64,000 nucleotides of DNA, taken from positions 2,164,051 to 2,228,050 of the forward strand of contig JANPWX010020199.1 of the NCBI GenBank assembly GCA_024734555.1. Reading direction: 5' to 3'. The position numbers and the translations under genes are program-made. Positions 1 through 11,250 of the stretch are shown piece by piece (positions within the stretch are counted from its first letter, which is position 1; every line of letters starts with the position of its first letter). Origin of the DNA: Trochalopteron elliotii. Lineage: Eukaryota > Chordata > Aves > Passeriformes > Leiothrichidae. The notes under the pieces were generated by a model. It worked only from the letters and a program-made list of their open reading frames with translations, searched no databases and had not been told where the DNA came from.

Positions 1-2147
1 TCATCTGCTTCCATCCCCTCTGCTAATAGGCAGCAATATCCCTGGGCTGATGTGGATCAGGATGCAAAGCTGAAGGGCAGCTGGTGAACAGGTACCTGTG
101 ACAGTTTACCACAGGGTGAATCCTACCTGCACGCCTTGCTTCGCTCTTCTTCTCAGCCAGGATTTGGACCTCAAAAAATACATGGAAGCTGTGATAGCTC
201 ATGATAGGGCCATCTGGCCTTTGTACCATGCCAGAAAAAACAGATCCGAGATGCAAAGAGAGAGAAAACACTAAGAGAAAAAGGAGCTCCATAGTACTTA
301 GAATTTCACCTACCGACCTCTGCAGTTCACAATGCTTCAAACAAGTTGCTTTGAGATCTGGAACTTTCACTTTAGGCTCAAAAGTTGTCTCTCAAGACCT
401 TACCTCTGATAAGGGTGGAAAACGTTCCTGGCAAAATCCCTTAAACTTTTGCTTTGTTTTCTTTTTTGACCAGTAAATTTGCCTCTTTGAATGTTATGAA
501 GTGGTCACAAACTGCCTGATGTTAAGAAGATAATTATCTTCCGGGCTATAAAAAGGTATTTCCAGCCTTATTGCCGAACTGCATAAATCAGGGCCATCCA
601 CCTCTCCATTAGAAGCTAAGCTCTTAAGGCCTATATGGACAAAGGGCTTGGTTATGCAGCAACATCTGCTTACACTCAGCCTTGTTGTCAAGGAGCTGTT
701 GGTAAAAAGCGTAGGATCTTCTTTCTCTCCATTTCATGCTGTATTATGTTTCATGAGAGAATATCTATTCCCTGAGACTTGATCACTGCTTTTATCTGCT
801 GGAGTTTAAAGACTTAGCTGCTTGTAGCAAGAGTCCAGTCATCAACTCCCTAGCAGTCTGGAGGGCATTTTGACGGACACTTGAAAAATTTCTTCTTGTT
901 TCCAGACACTTTTCTGCAAAGTGTTAGCTTTTCTGAGCTGCTCTGAAGATAAAACTCCTACATAAATACTTCTCTGGTTCACTTTAAGGTGAAATGTTTG
1001 GGTCTGAATTTCTTAGAAGTTCACAAGGAAAGACAATTAGTTACTCTTAAGCCACAAATTACCAATACATTCTCCAGACTCTATGATTACTATTACTATC
1101 TAATAAAAATGTTTCTGAGCTTTGCTTGTTGATATGAGATTTTTTTCCATCTGTATCACTAATGCAGCCAAAAAAGAGAGCATCATGTTGTAGCTGACTG
1201 ATTTTTGTGATGAGGACACACCTGAAGAAGAGACGCTGCCCTGTAAATCAGTAAGATTTCATTTTGCTACCGCCTATCTGCCCATCAGCAGGCACTCATA
1301 GATAGAAAACACTTAATGTATAAATTTGAATAGTCAACATTGGTAAGTGTTCCTGAACAATGGTGAATGTTGTTGTCCATAAACTACAGGGTATTGTGGA
1401 TTCAGACATTGTTCTGTACATCCAGAAAATGACCCCAGAACAAACCCAATACATATTTGCAACTTACATAAGAAGGCCATGGTGCAGTCTACAGACATGA
1501 CTGATTTTCCTGGAAATGGTATCTTCATGGTATTAAAACAGTTGATTTTACTGCAGCACCACAATGCATATTTTAATAATATTATTGAAACCACAGTGTA
1601 ATGCATGAAAATATATCAATTTGGCTCAGGAAAATGGCGTAAAAAGTGGCATTTATTTAGGTACACATATAAAAACACATATGTATGACACGAATGTGTC
1701 CTCCCATGGCCTAAAACTTTAAGGAAAAAAGAGAATACAGGTGCAAAGGAATCTCACAGCAGGGAGATGAAGGCAAAATAAAATAACAACTCAATGGGCA
1801 GAAATCTGGAAAGCATCTTGGGGAAAAAGTGCCCCAATCCAACAACATTTTAAATGGGAGCAATGGGTGACATAATGACTTTTGACTCAAAGGCTGGTCA
1901 GTCCAGCCTCCAAATATTTTGCCACTCCTTATATTGTGCAGTGCCATTTTGAAAGTAAACAAGTCATGCCTAAAATAGTTTTGCTGTTTCAAACCATTTC
2001 TTCTGACTTGAAAGCTTGTGGCTTTGATAATTAGAAACATTTAATTTTTGCTGTAAAAATGCTCATGCATGGTGGAAATAAATGCGCTTCTCTTCTGGTA
2101 TTTTATCTTAAGCAGCTTTTCTCCATCCAGTATTGACATATGCAGGT

Positions 2148-2169
2148 ATTTGCAAGGAATTTGCAAGGA
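2148..2169 (+). repeat. Tandem duplication, 11-bp unit x2
   Basis: Two perfect adjacent copies of ATTTGCAAGGA. Confidence 0.9.
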
Positions 2170-2270
2170 ACAATTCTAGCCCTGCTAAGTCCCTTTGCAT
2201 TGGTGAATGCATCACTAAATTGTCCAGCTTCCTCAGTCCCCCTTTCTGTCCCATTCATTTCCTTAGTTAG

Positions 2271-2301
2271 ATTCTAGATATGGTTTTATTCCCTGAACAA
2301 T
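2271..2301 (+). repeat. Dispersed 31-nt repeat, copy 1
   Basis: A block starting ATTCTAG and ending CCCTGAACAAT matches 4962-4992 at 30 of 31 positions in the same orientation. Flanks do not align further. Confidence 0.85.
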
Positions 2302-4162
2302 TAATACCCATTTTCTGCAGTTTGGTTTACTCCTTCTCAAAGATACACTATCAATATATCACAGGGTGCTCTAGGTACTTTCACCAATGCCCTGGATGGG
2401 TTTATCAATACTCCTTTCTTAGCACATCTGACGCTACACTTGCATTTTCAGAGCTATGTCAGTGAAGTCTTCTTCCTTGGCTGCTTCCTACTCTGTCTCC
2501 TCTGTATACCCACAAATTCCTGTAATTTATATGCCTAGACTTGCATTATGTGCTACTAAATTTCAACCGATTTCTACTAATTTAGTTCAGAAACCCACAA
2601 ATCTCTCTACTAAAAAAAGGGAAACACCTGTCTGTAAGATCATATGCCACTTCCAAGGGATTTGCACCCATGCTTAATGTTGAGAATCTGGTGCAGGAAT
2701 TTTTCCTTGCTGGTTACACACTTCATTTCTTTCTCCTTTTCCCTTATTGTGTATCTTTTATGACTTAATTTTCGTCTCCCACAGAATCAAACTAAAAGAA
2801 TAGACAAAATACTGCTTATTCAGTATTTCTTACTTGCAGTAGCAGCTTCCATTAACCTTATTTGCACAATGGCTGGTATGTGTTTTATCAGCTCTACAAG
2901 CAGAACGTATTTTGAAACTTTGAGAATTTTAAGTGTTTAAAAACTTAGTAGTGATTAAGTTTTGAATCCAGTTCAGTGATTCAGCTGTTTCCCTTCACAT
3001 GAGGACATGTGTTGCTGATACAAGATCTTGAAAAAACACTTCCCTAATATTTTCTTTCTCTTTCTGTCTACATCAGGAATAACTCCTAGATAAATGAAAA
3101 AAACTAAGCTGATGCAATACCAAGGTATTCAAGAGGGTTGGATTTTTAAACTTCTGCTTTACTTTGCATGCAGAGAATTTGTATGTGTTTGACAGAATGA
3201 GCAAACTTAAGCATTTCAGCCAGTAAAACAGAGTCAGCAAAGGGAATGCTCTGCCTCCACATTGGATATGTATAGTTGAGTACTTGCACTCCTGAACAGA
3301 AGTTTTACGTCATTAATCTACTTGTGTACATGTGGATAAACACATAGTGGTGTTCCATCTGTGGCTAGGAATAGAGTCCAGGGGCTCAAGATGAAAGAAA
3401 GTAGCAAAGGATCAGATTCAGAGCAGGGATAAATTATGGCAGTATTTCTGCAGGATGTAGAAAATTATTTGCATGTGTTAATTCCTTCACTTGGACAGAC
3501 AGCAGATCTGTCTTTATCAGAAATTTCCGCCAAAATAAGATCTCTGTCCTGAGTGAGATATGATGTATTGTTTTCTTGAATTCAAATCCAGCGCATTATC
3601 ACCCAGTAGTTTATTGGTCCTGAGGATATTTTCATAGTCAGCCTTCATTTATGGCTTCCACAGATAGGAGCTGTTCTTCCCTATTTTTTCACTTTTTTTT
3701 TCTTTTCTCTCCTTGATCACTTCTCCAACATATTTTAATTAAGTGGAAAGAAAAAATAATAAGATAGACCAGATAGTATAATTGAAATAGTTCTTCACAA
3801 ACAGCCAAATGTACGTCCTATTTTCCCCCATGGTGTTGGTTAGATGATAGGGAAAAGCTACCTACTCTTACAAGAGGACAGAGTCTTTCAGATATTTTGG
3901 TTTGGCTCATAAAGTACAGATGACATTCTCATCCTTATCAAAACTACCCTGGGACCTTTGTATGGTATTAATGTGATTCCTGTCCAGTGAGGGCTGTCAG
4001 TTCCAGGAGTCCAAGTTGGACAGCTGGAGAATGTTGTAAACACATGCCTTTGGTTGTGGCTGGAAATAGGAATGGAGATATTAATTTTGCTTTCCTTTTG
4101 TGTGAGAAGTCTCTGGAAACCTTTCTTGAAAATGAAGAGTAGGAACTGTGTAGTAGAGTAGT

Positions 4163-4196
4163 GGTTTAAAAGTTTCCCCAGTTTAAAAGTTTCATC
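4163..4196 (+). repeat. Imperfect tandem duplication, about 18-bp unit
   Basis: GTTTAAAAGTTTC recurs as CAGTTTAAAAGTTTC, each followed by a CCCCA-containing stretch, with a third partial echo (AATTAAAAGCC) downstream. Confidence 0.7.
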
Positions 4197-4961
4197 CCCA
4201 AATTAAAAGCCTCCAGGAATAAATTGCATGCTAGGACCTCACTGAGGTCAGCAGAGAACACACCCTCATGATACCTGGGGTATACCAGCTCCAGTATGTT
4301 GTGCAGTTTCACTAAGATGCAAAGATTAATACTTTAGGCAAAAGTAGGCAATATATAAACATAGCTCAGTCCAAGTGGTCTAAGGTGGTTTGGTCTCTCT
4401 AGATACGCATTACTCTTTCCTCTTGTTAGTGGCAGTGTGTATGTAGCTTAATTTAACCTTGCTTGCTCAGAAGGAGTAGGGGTTATGGCTTATTCATGGA
4501 TTCAGGCCTGAGAACTTCATGAGAGATCCCAGCAGAGGGCTGGAGTTATTGGGAGATTTACAGTGTGTAAATGTATGTGTGTATGGGGGAGCTTCTGCTA
4601 ACATCTTTAGACTTAGAGAGATTTTTCATCTGGGTCATGACTTGGAGCAGAAGTTGGATGTTTGCAAGCTGGAGGTATGAAGTGTGAGGATAACACAGAA
4701 ACAGGATTAAGACATTTAGGAAAATAACAGTGTCTCTTTGAAACAGCACTATGTTCCACTGCCAGTAGTTTATGTTGAAGAAGTTACAGAAGAAAATGCA
4801 ATCCATTAATATTTCCGATGACAGATAAAAATTTGGTAACTGTCACTAGTGACATCATTAGCTATACTCAGGTCCACTAGTTCGTGGGGGGGGAAGGCAT
4901 CTCCAAAGCATTAGGATTTATTACACTGGAATAAGTATAATTCACCAATAGCCCCCAAAAT

Positions 4962-4992
4962 ATTCTAGCTATGGTTTTATTCCCTGAACAAT
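4962..4992 (+). repeat. Dispersed 31-nt repeat, copy 2
   Basis: The second copy of the block at 2271-2301, with a single A-to-C difference at its eighth base. It could be the remnant of a shared old element or a templated insertion. Confidence 0.85.
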
Positions 4993-5084
4993 AACTAAAG
5001 TGGTGCTTATTTTTGGGTTTGCTTTGTTTTAAGAATGTTTTTTTCTCATATTGTGTAAATAAAGGAATTTGTGAAATATATTTA

Positions 5085-5146
5085 AGAATATAATATATAA
5101 ATTCTCATAATAATATATATATAAATAATATATATAAAAATCCTTA
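5085..5146 (+). repeat. AT-rich low-complexity block
   Basis: Nearly pure A/T with interspersed TATATA and ATAATA units, partly self-complementary. It is followed by an A-rich stretch. No coding content. Confidence 0.85.
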
Positions 5147-5496
5147 CAATAGTACAAAAAAGAACAGCTAAATAAAAGATATTGCCCTTTGTCCCTGCAT
5201 GGAATAAAAAAATAGATACTACGTACACTGCCTTAATTTAGAAAAGGTAAGTAATCAATATTGGTAAAGATTAAGGATATATTAATTTGGTGCAACTTTC
5301 ACAGCACAGTATATTTTCTTTCCTCCCTTCCAGTGTTCCTGTTTCTTTTGTACATTGTTTTTTTCCTTCTTTTCTTTATAAAACTTCCTTGAGAGATGTT
5401 TTATAAAGAAGTAGTTTGTATACTTCTGGCATTTTAGCTTGTTTAGGGCCAGAATATTCATCCTGTGATTCTGTCTCCTCCCCATCCTGTGATCTG

Positions 5497-5567
5497 TCTT
5501 TTCCCCTTCCCCTTTTCCTCTTCCCCTTTCCCCTTCCTTTTTCCTTCTTTTCCTTTCCTCTTTCTCT
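5497..5567 (+). repeat. 71-nt uninterrupted polypyrimidine tract
   Basis: Every base from 5497 to 5567 is C or T, in alternating TTCCCC and TTTTCC blocks. Pyrimidine-rich sequence with few interruptions extends to roughly 5470-5620. Such homopurine/homopyrimidine tracts with mirror symmetry can form triplex (H-DNA). The open frames here (Phe/Pro/Ser-rich on plus, Lys/Glu/Arg-rich on minus) are translations of the low-complexity tract, not genes. Confidence 0.95.
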
Positions 5568-8500
5568 GTGCTCTTGCCTTTTCCTCTTTGACCTTTCCCC
5601 TTTATTTTGCCCTTTCATTTCAACAGCTAATGGCATGGAACCTAAGAGCAATGTTTGGTATTAGTTTCAGATCAGCAAGCTCTGTGCTGATGTCTGCACC
5701 CAAATGGAACTAAGTTCAACCTTATAAAAAATTCTTGCAAAACTTAGAGTGGAGATGACATGAAGCGTTGCCAAATTGCATTCCAAAAATATTTCCTATT
5801 TACACCCTACTTTAATGAGCAGGCCCTCCTTCCTCTGATACCTTTCACACGTCTTTGTCTCAGCTTATGTGGTATGTGAACTATTATTCATGGTCTACTG
5901 AACATAAGTTTTGTGGTTGTTACAGTTTTGGGCAAGATGTGCTTCTTATCACCTGATCTACCAGCAAACATGCCATTCCTGTCCCCACAACCTGTCCATA
6001 TCTGGTACTTCTCTGTCAGGCAGTTGTGAATAAAAACATTGTGAACAGCAAATGATCTGTCATGATCCTGGAAACAATGGAAATATTTGGTTCAGCTCAT
6101 CTCTGGAGCCCTTGGACAAGGCAACACCGAAGCCAGAAAAGTTAAAGCCTCTGGCTGATGTATGATCTCTTGCAACTTCGGAGAACAGATTCAAAGGAAA
6201 TCAGGCTTCTTACATGTATTATTCTACATAGGTGTAAATAAATATTAAATATGCATGTAATTATTCAACTAGAATCAAAACATTCTCTTTAGGGTTTGTA
6301 TTGGTATTTTAAGTATTATCTGGGACTCTTTCTAATATGCATGAAAAGGAAAAAATCAGTATCAACCACACCAAAATAGATACCACTCTCCAACTAAGAA
6401 TTAATAATAAAGTGCCCCAATCTGGTCTACCAAAGATGAAATTCAACCATGACCCATTTAACCCCCTCATCTTTCAAAACTGTTAGGATATTTTAGTAGC
6501 ACTGATTTTCTACAGTGTACAGCACTGAATTTCCAAGATTTTCTCCCAGGTATTCATGGACTTTGTGGCTCCAAATGAGCTTGCAGCATGGGATTTGCAG
6601 CCATGAACTGTAAAACACAAGTTAGCCCATGTACTCCATCCAATGTACAGATCAGGTTTGGGAAGAAACTTCTCCACAGCCAGGACTTTGAATATAGGGC
6701 CCAGATATTCATCATTATATGTCATGTCTTAAATATTTTCAAGCCTAAATATGAAATAGTTCCATTTTTGCTCATGAAAGGCTTATGTATAAGTTCACAT
6801 ACACTTTCATTAAGAATAGATGTGCCCCCTAATCTTCCTGCTTACAGGAACTATGCTCAGAGACAGTCAATGTTTTGGGAGCATGCCATCATAAAAATCT
6901 GACATATATTTCAGTATCAACATACAGATATTCACATCCATTCTGAATTGTATGACAGCATTGTTTGTTTGTGCAAGGCGAATATCTTATATAGCACAAA
7001 TCACCATGAAATTACTGAGTAGTTACTTGATCGTTTAATTAACGTGCAGTTACATAATAACTCCATGACTATTGAAGCCCTTCAGATTGCATTAATTATA
7101 CTCAGAGTAATTATTCCCATCTGCTGACATGAATCTATGTCATATAGTTTTCTAGACAAGATAAATTTTTCAGAAACTCATGACTGAAGAGAAGATTTTG
7201 AAATCAAACTGGTCAGCACAGTCTTAATTACAGCACTTGGCAGTGTGAATTTATTTAGTCTAATGTTACATAATGTAATTACAATATCTCAACAGAAGAT
7301 GATATGAATTGTACTTTGTAACTGATGACTCTCTAAGGACAAGATACAAATATATAAATAACAATTAAACTAAAATTTGTGCTCCAAAATAGGTTGGTCA
7401 TTTGGACTACAGTGACTTCAACCCAAGATCTGGGTTTAGACAGCAGTTTTGAGCATTTCTGTTTAGAAGTGCCTGTGGCTCATCTGAGAACCTCTGCTCC
7501 AGCAAACTGAGAAGCAGCTAGTTCCCAACTGTCCTTACTAACATGAATTTCTCCTGAAATTTGTCCAGTGAAACAGGTAATGTTACTTTCACTTAAGTTT
7601 CTTTCATTAGGATTTGGAGTGTACATTAGCTCTTGCTAAACAGAACAATTTCCACATGACACAAAGGGGACAATCTGGCAAGGGAGCAAGATCTGACCGA
7701 GTGAAAGGAAACAATTTTAGGGGCATTCTAGAGGCTACGTGAAAAACTAAAGGTTAGTATCTGTAAGAATGGGGGTAAGGCATTTGTATTGGAGTGGTTA
7801 GTACATTACTTCAGTACATTTTGCCTATGAATTGCCTTCATGATTATGCCTGTCACTATCATTTAGAATGTTTATTGATGTTTTACCATTATGTTTGTCA
7901 AGAAGCAGTGTCCTGGAACAGAAAACTCAGTAGGTTTTTCTGATAAAGTCAAAGAAACCAGACTAATCAGCTTGAAAAGTTGTTCTCTGTCTCTCGTTCC
8001 CAGATTCTCATTGAATAAAAGTGCTCAGGATGAAAAGTGTTGAGAATTGATATCAAGGTAAATAGCTAAGAGTTTTATTGAATGTCTTCACTGCACAGGT
8101 ATCTATGTGGTCTTGAATAAGCTCCCAAACTACTGTGCCAATATGCTTTGGGCTCATTTTTATAATGTACTTCTTTTTTTTTCCCTCAAGGGCAATTTTC
8201 TCTCTGCTCCAGAGTCTAAAATCATGTATCTGGACTGCAACTTTTAAGGCTCTCAACTAGAGTGTTTTGGTCTAGTTTGCTAAGAGGTTTTCATGACTTT
8301 CCCCCCTGCCCTCATCACTGATACCATTAATAGAAAGCTTCAAATTGTAATGAGACATGAAGAAGAGTGATCAGACTGCTCTTTCAATTGGCATTAAGTT
8401 AGCAGTGCTGTCTATACATATAAACATTCTCTCAAGATATAGGTGACTTGAAATACACCTTGCCCTTAAAACAAGGGAAAACTCATATGTCCGTATTTTC

Positions 8501-10199
8501 TAATGTATGTTTCTTTGATCTGCTTTTGAGATAAAATAAACATGCTGTACTGGTATAAAAATCAGTTCATTTGCATATATTATGATTTGGAAAAAAACTT
8601 GACACTGCTTAATGTAACAATAATAAAAGACAAAAAAAATTACAGTTAATGACAGACAATTTAAAATAGTAGTTAAATAGAATATATATTCTTTGTAAGT
8701 TGACTTTTAAAAGGAGGTTGTGAAAATACTAATTTTGCATCTTATTAATTTGCCTTGTGTTTCTGGTATCAGTTGTGAAAACAAGAAACCACTGCAATTT
8801 ATTATACTTTAGCAAAAACTGTCACCTTTAGTTAAGATATTCAAAAATAAGTCACATTGAGGAATGTAAGATCCCATTCATTTTAGGAAGCAGAATCCCC
8901 TCAAATGGTGAAATAATTGGTATATTTTTATTCGGTAACTTAGACAGTGTCTTGATAACCCTGTGACTGCAATCTCTTTTTTGCATCTACATGCAAGCCA
9001 AAAATGGTCCCTTTTCTGTGGTGAATACGTTACCTGAGGGCTTAGGTTTGTATTTTAATATTGCAAATGTCTGTTAGCAAACATATAAAACCTGCTTTCT
9101 AACCTTGTGCAAATGAGCGCTCCTCTAATTTGGGAATTACTGAGTTGAGTAGTGTTGTAGGTATAAAAGATTTTCATAAACCACTGTTGTTTTACTTTCA
9201 GGCATATGAAAAATGGTCAGGTTTCTTTCAAAAAGAATATAGATATACTTCAGAAATCAAGAAGTAAATGTTGCTGATTTCTTGGCAGTGTTGTGGGTAC
9301 AGTACTGCCAAATCACTTACTGTACAGTGTGAGGCTGAACCGAGCAGCATAAAGGAGAACTCACTGTGCTAGTCACATGCATCAATTAGCTATGGTAACA
9401 GAATTGTTTTTAAACCAGGATTTGGACTTCATTTAAATCAAACTTGCCTCAAATTTGCATGTTAAAAATCACTGTGCCTGGAAAAAAAGTGTGCTGAGAC
9501 TCTGTAATTAGATTTTAATTTCAGGCAACCAGGCAGGGATGGATTTGGGGGTAAAATATACTCCTTGCTTGTATAAAACATATTACTTCTTTAGATAAAT
9601 AAAGATTCACCCTTCCCACTCCTGCCAGAGAATTACTCAACCATTTTAAAAAAACCTATATTGTTAAATACTTCTCTTCAGTCTTAAGCTGAAAACCAAT
9701 ATACCTTGATTAAGATGAGATTAATATTACTTGGTGAGAAGTTAAGCTGTCATATAATAGTCTGGAGGATCCTCAAAAAGTCAAAAAGATATTAAAACAC
9801 AGCATGAGCTACTCTCTGATCTTCTAAATATCTGGACTGTATTTGCTTCTACAATTTCTGTCTTATCTATCCTTCTTTATGTTCACCTGTAAGTTTCTAT
9901 TAAAATCCCAATAAGTAGTATGGCTTCTAACACTGACGATTTAATACTGTACAGAAATTAACCACCTCAAGTACATGCATTTGCACTTTAAAATCCTTTC
10001 TGCCACTGCAGTGCGTTTGCAAGATAGGAAAGTCTGGATAGAACTATCAGTGCAAACATGTAGATATTAGAGCATGGAGATATAGACATACACATGTGCA
10101 TACCTGTTTTGGTTTCTTTTTAAAATCCAAATATTACAATGTACTAAAGGCTATTAATAAGAAGAATAAAAACATCAGAAATTATAATAAGTAGCTATA

Positions 10200-11250
10200 T
10201 TGGAGTAGCGTGATGACTGATGATTTTTCAGACATATTTACAACCAGGTGTGGTAGGAATATCTTTAGCACCTAGTATAGAATATCTCTATAAACCAGAT
10301 CATTATGCAAGTACAAAGTTCCCTCTGGAGAAAAATGTAACAATTCAATTCAGGTCCATAAAACTGGCAAAACCAGTGCAAAGATGTCAAAGATCCCTGT
10401 GTAAGGTGCTTGCTCGCTGCCCATGTGGCACACCTGAAGTGGGAAGGGCAGAGGGAGAAGCTTCCTTTGCTGTAAGGTATATGGAAAATCAGTGGCTGAA
10501 TCAGAAGGAGACCCACTCTCCCTGCTCCCAAGTTTACCCATTTGGCCATGCTGCTCTTGATGGAAAAGAAATTAATTGTCAAGTCCATTTGTTGCACGAA
10601 TTGCCCTGATTTGCTGTGACTTCCCCAGCAACAGTGCTGGCTGAGCAATCTGAGACACATCATGCTCATCATCACATGCTCAGACTGTCACCAGCTCTAG
10701 TGCAAAAGCAGAGTAGCAGGGTGCAGTGTGTTGAGGTGGCCCAGGTGTGCGAGTCAAGGACAAACCTTGTTCCTACTTTGAGAAACCAGAGGGCAGGGTA
10801 GGGCCTGTATTCTGCAGCCCCTTGGCCTGCTTTTGATTCTGGGAGCAAGGAGCAAGATGTACATCCTGAGGTCAGTGACTTGAGGGTAACACTGGCTACT
10901 TGCCAGTGTGGTTTGAGCTGGTTTGTATAAAAACAGGAATAAACTCCTTGTATCTCCTTTGCTGAAATAAAGCATCCCTCCACTGAACTGCTGCAGTCCT
11001 TTGGTGAGATACAAGCTCTGAGCTGGCCAAATGAAGTACAGGCTCTTCTGTTGAATCTGCCTGAAACATTTTTCTTATATCCCAGCTGTTACAGCACCCA
11101 GTCAACGGAGCTGTGAGATGAGGAACATATGCCTGTAACACTTCATTTCAACAGGCTCACTTAGTGTCTCTTACTTTGATCTTTCACTGTATACTTCCTG
11201 TAGCTGGAGTTAGTTACAGGCTGAAACAAAGCCCAGAGCTACCAAAGAGG
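10200..11250. other. GC-richer patch of unknown origin
   Basis: Base composition rises relative to both flanks, and frames are open on both strands (plus 10220-10609, minus 10265-10675 and others). Overlapping openness on both strands points to composition rather than coding. I recognise no protein, and see only the tentative LTR-like signals near 10.9 kb. A degraded retroelement is the likeliest explanation. Confidence 0.35.
10889..11145 (+). other. LTR/promoter-like segment (tentative)
   Basis: A perfect 8-bp inverted repeat (ACACTGGC / GCCAGTGT, 5-nt loop, 10889-10909) is followed by GTATAAAAAC at 10925-10934 and by two AATAAA signals at about 10939 and 10966. TATA box plus closely spaced polyadenylation signals in a GC-richer patch resembles a solo LTR, but no flanking direct repeats or TG...CA ends were established. 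It could equally be a promoter-like coincidence. Confidence 0.15.

Larger units (their letters stand above)
1..10200. other. Gene-free AT-rich block
   Basis: Apart from the tandem duplication, the dispersed 31-nt pair and the 5.5 kb pyrimidine tract listed separately, nothing recognisable is present. A minus-strand frame at 23-370 contains a hydrophobic, signal-peptide-like stretch around its internal methionine, but matches no known protein and has no supported splice context. The 4.88 kb position has a run of nine G. Confidence 0.6.

Noticed and set aside
23..370. 115-codon minus-strand frame with a hydrophobic stretch like a signal peptide
   Set aside because: No recognisable family. The hydrophobic stretch follows from T-rich sequence, and no convincing splice context was found.
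5376..5713. Three overlapping frames, Phe/Pro/Ser-rich on plus and Lys/Glu/Arg-rich on minus
   Set aside because: They are translations of the polypyrimidine tract.
10220..10675. 129- and 136-codon frames on opposite strands
   Set aside because: Simultaneous openness on both strands reflects local composition. Neither product resembles a known protein.
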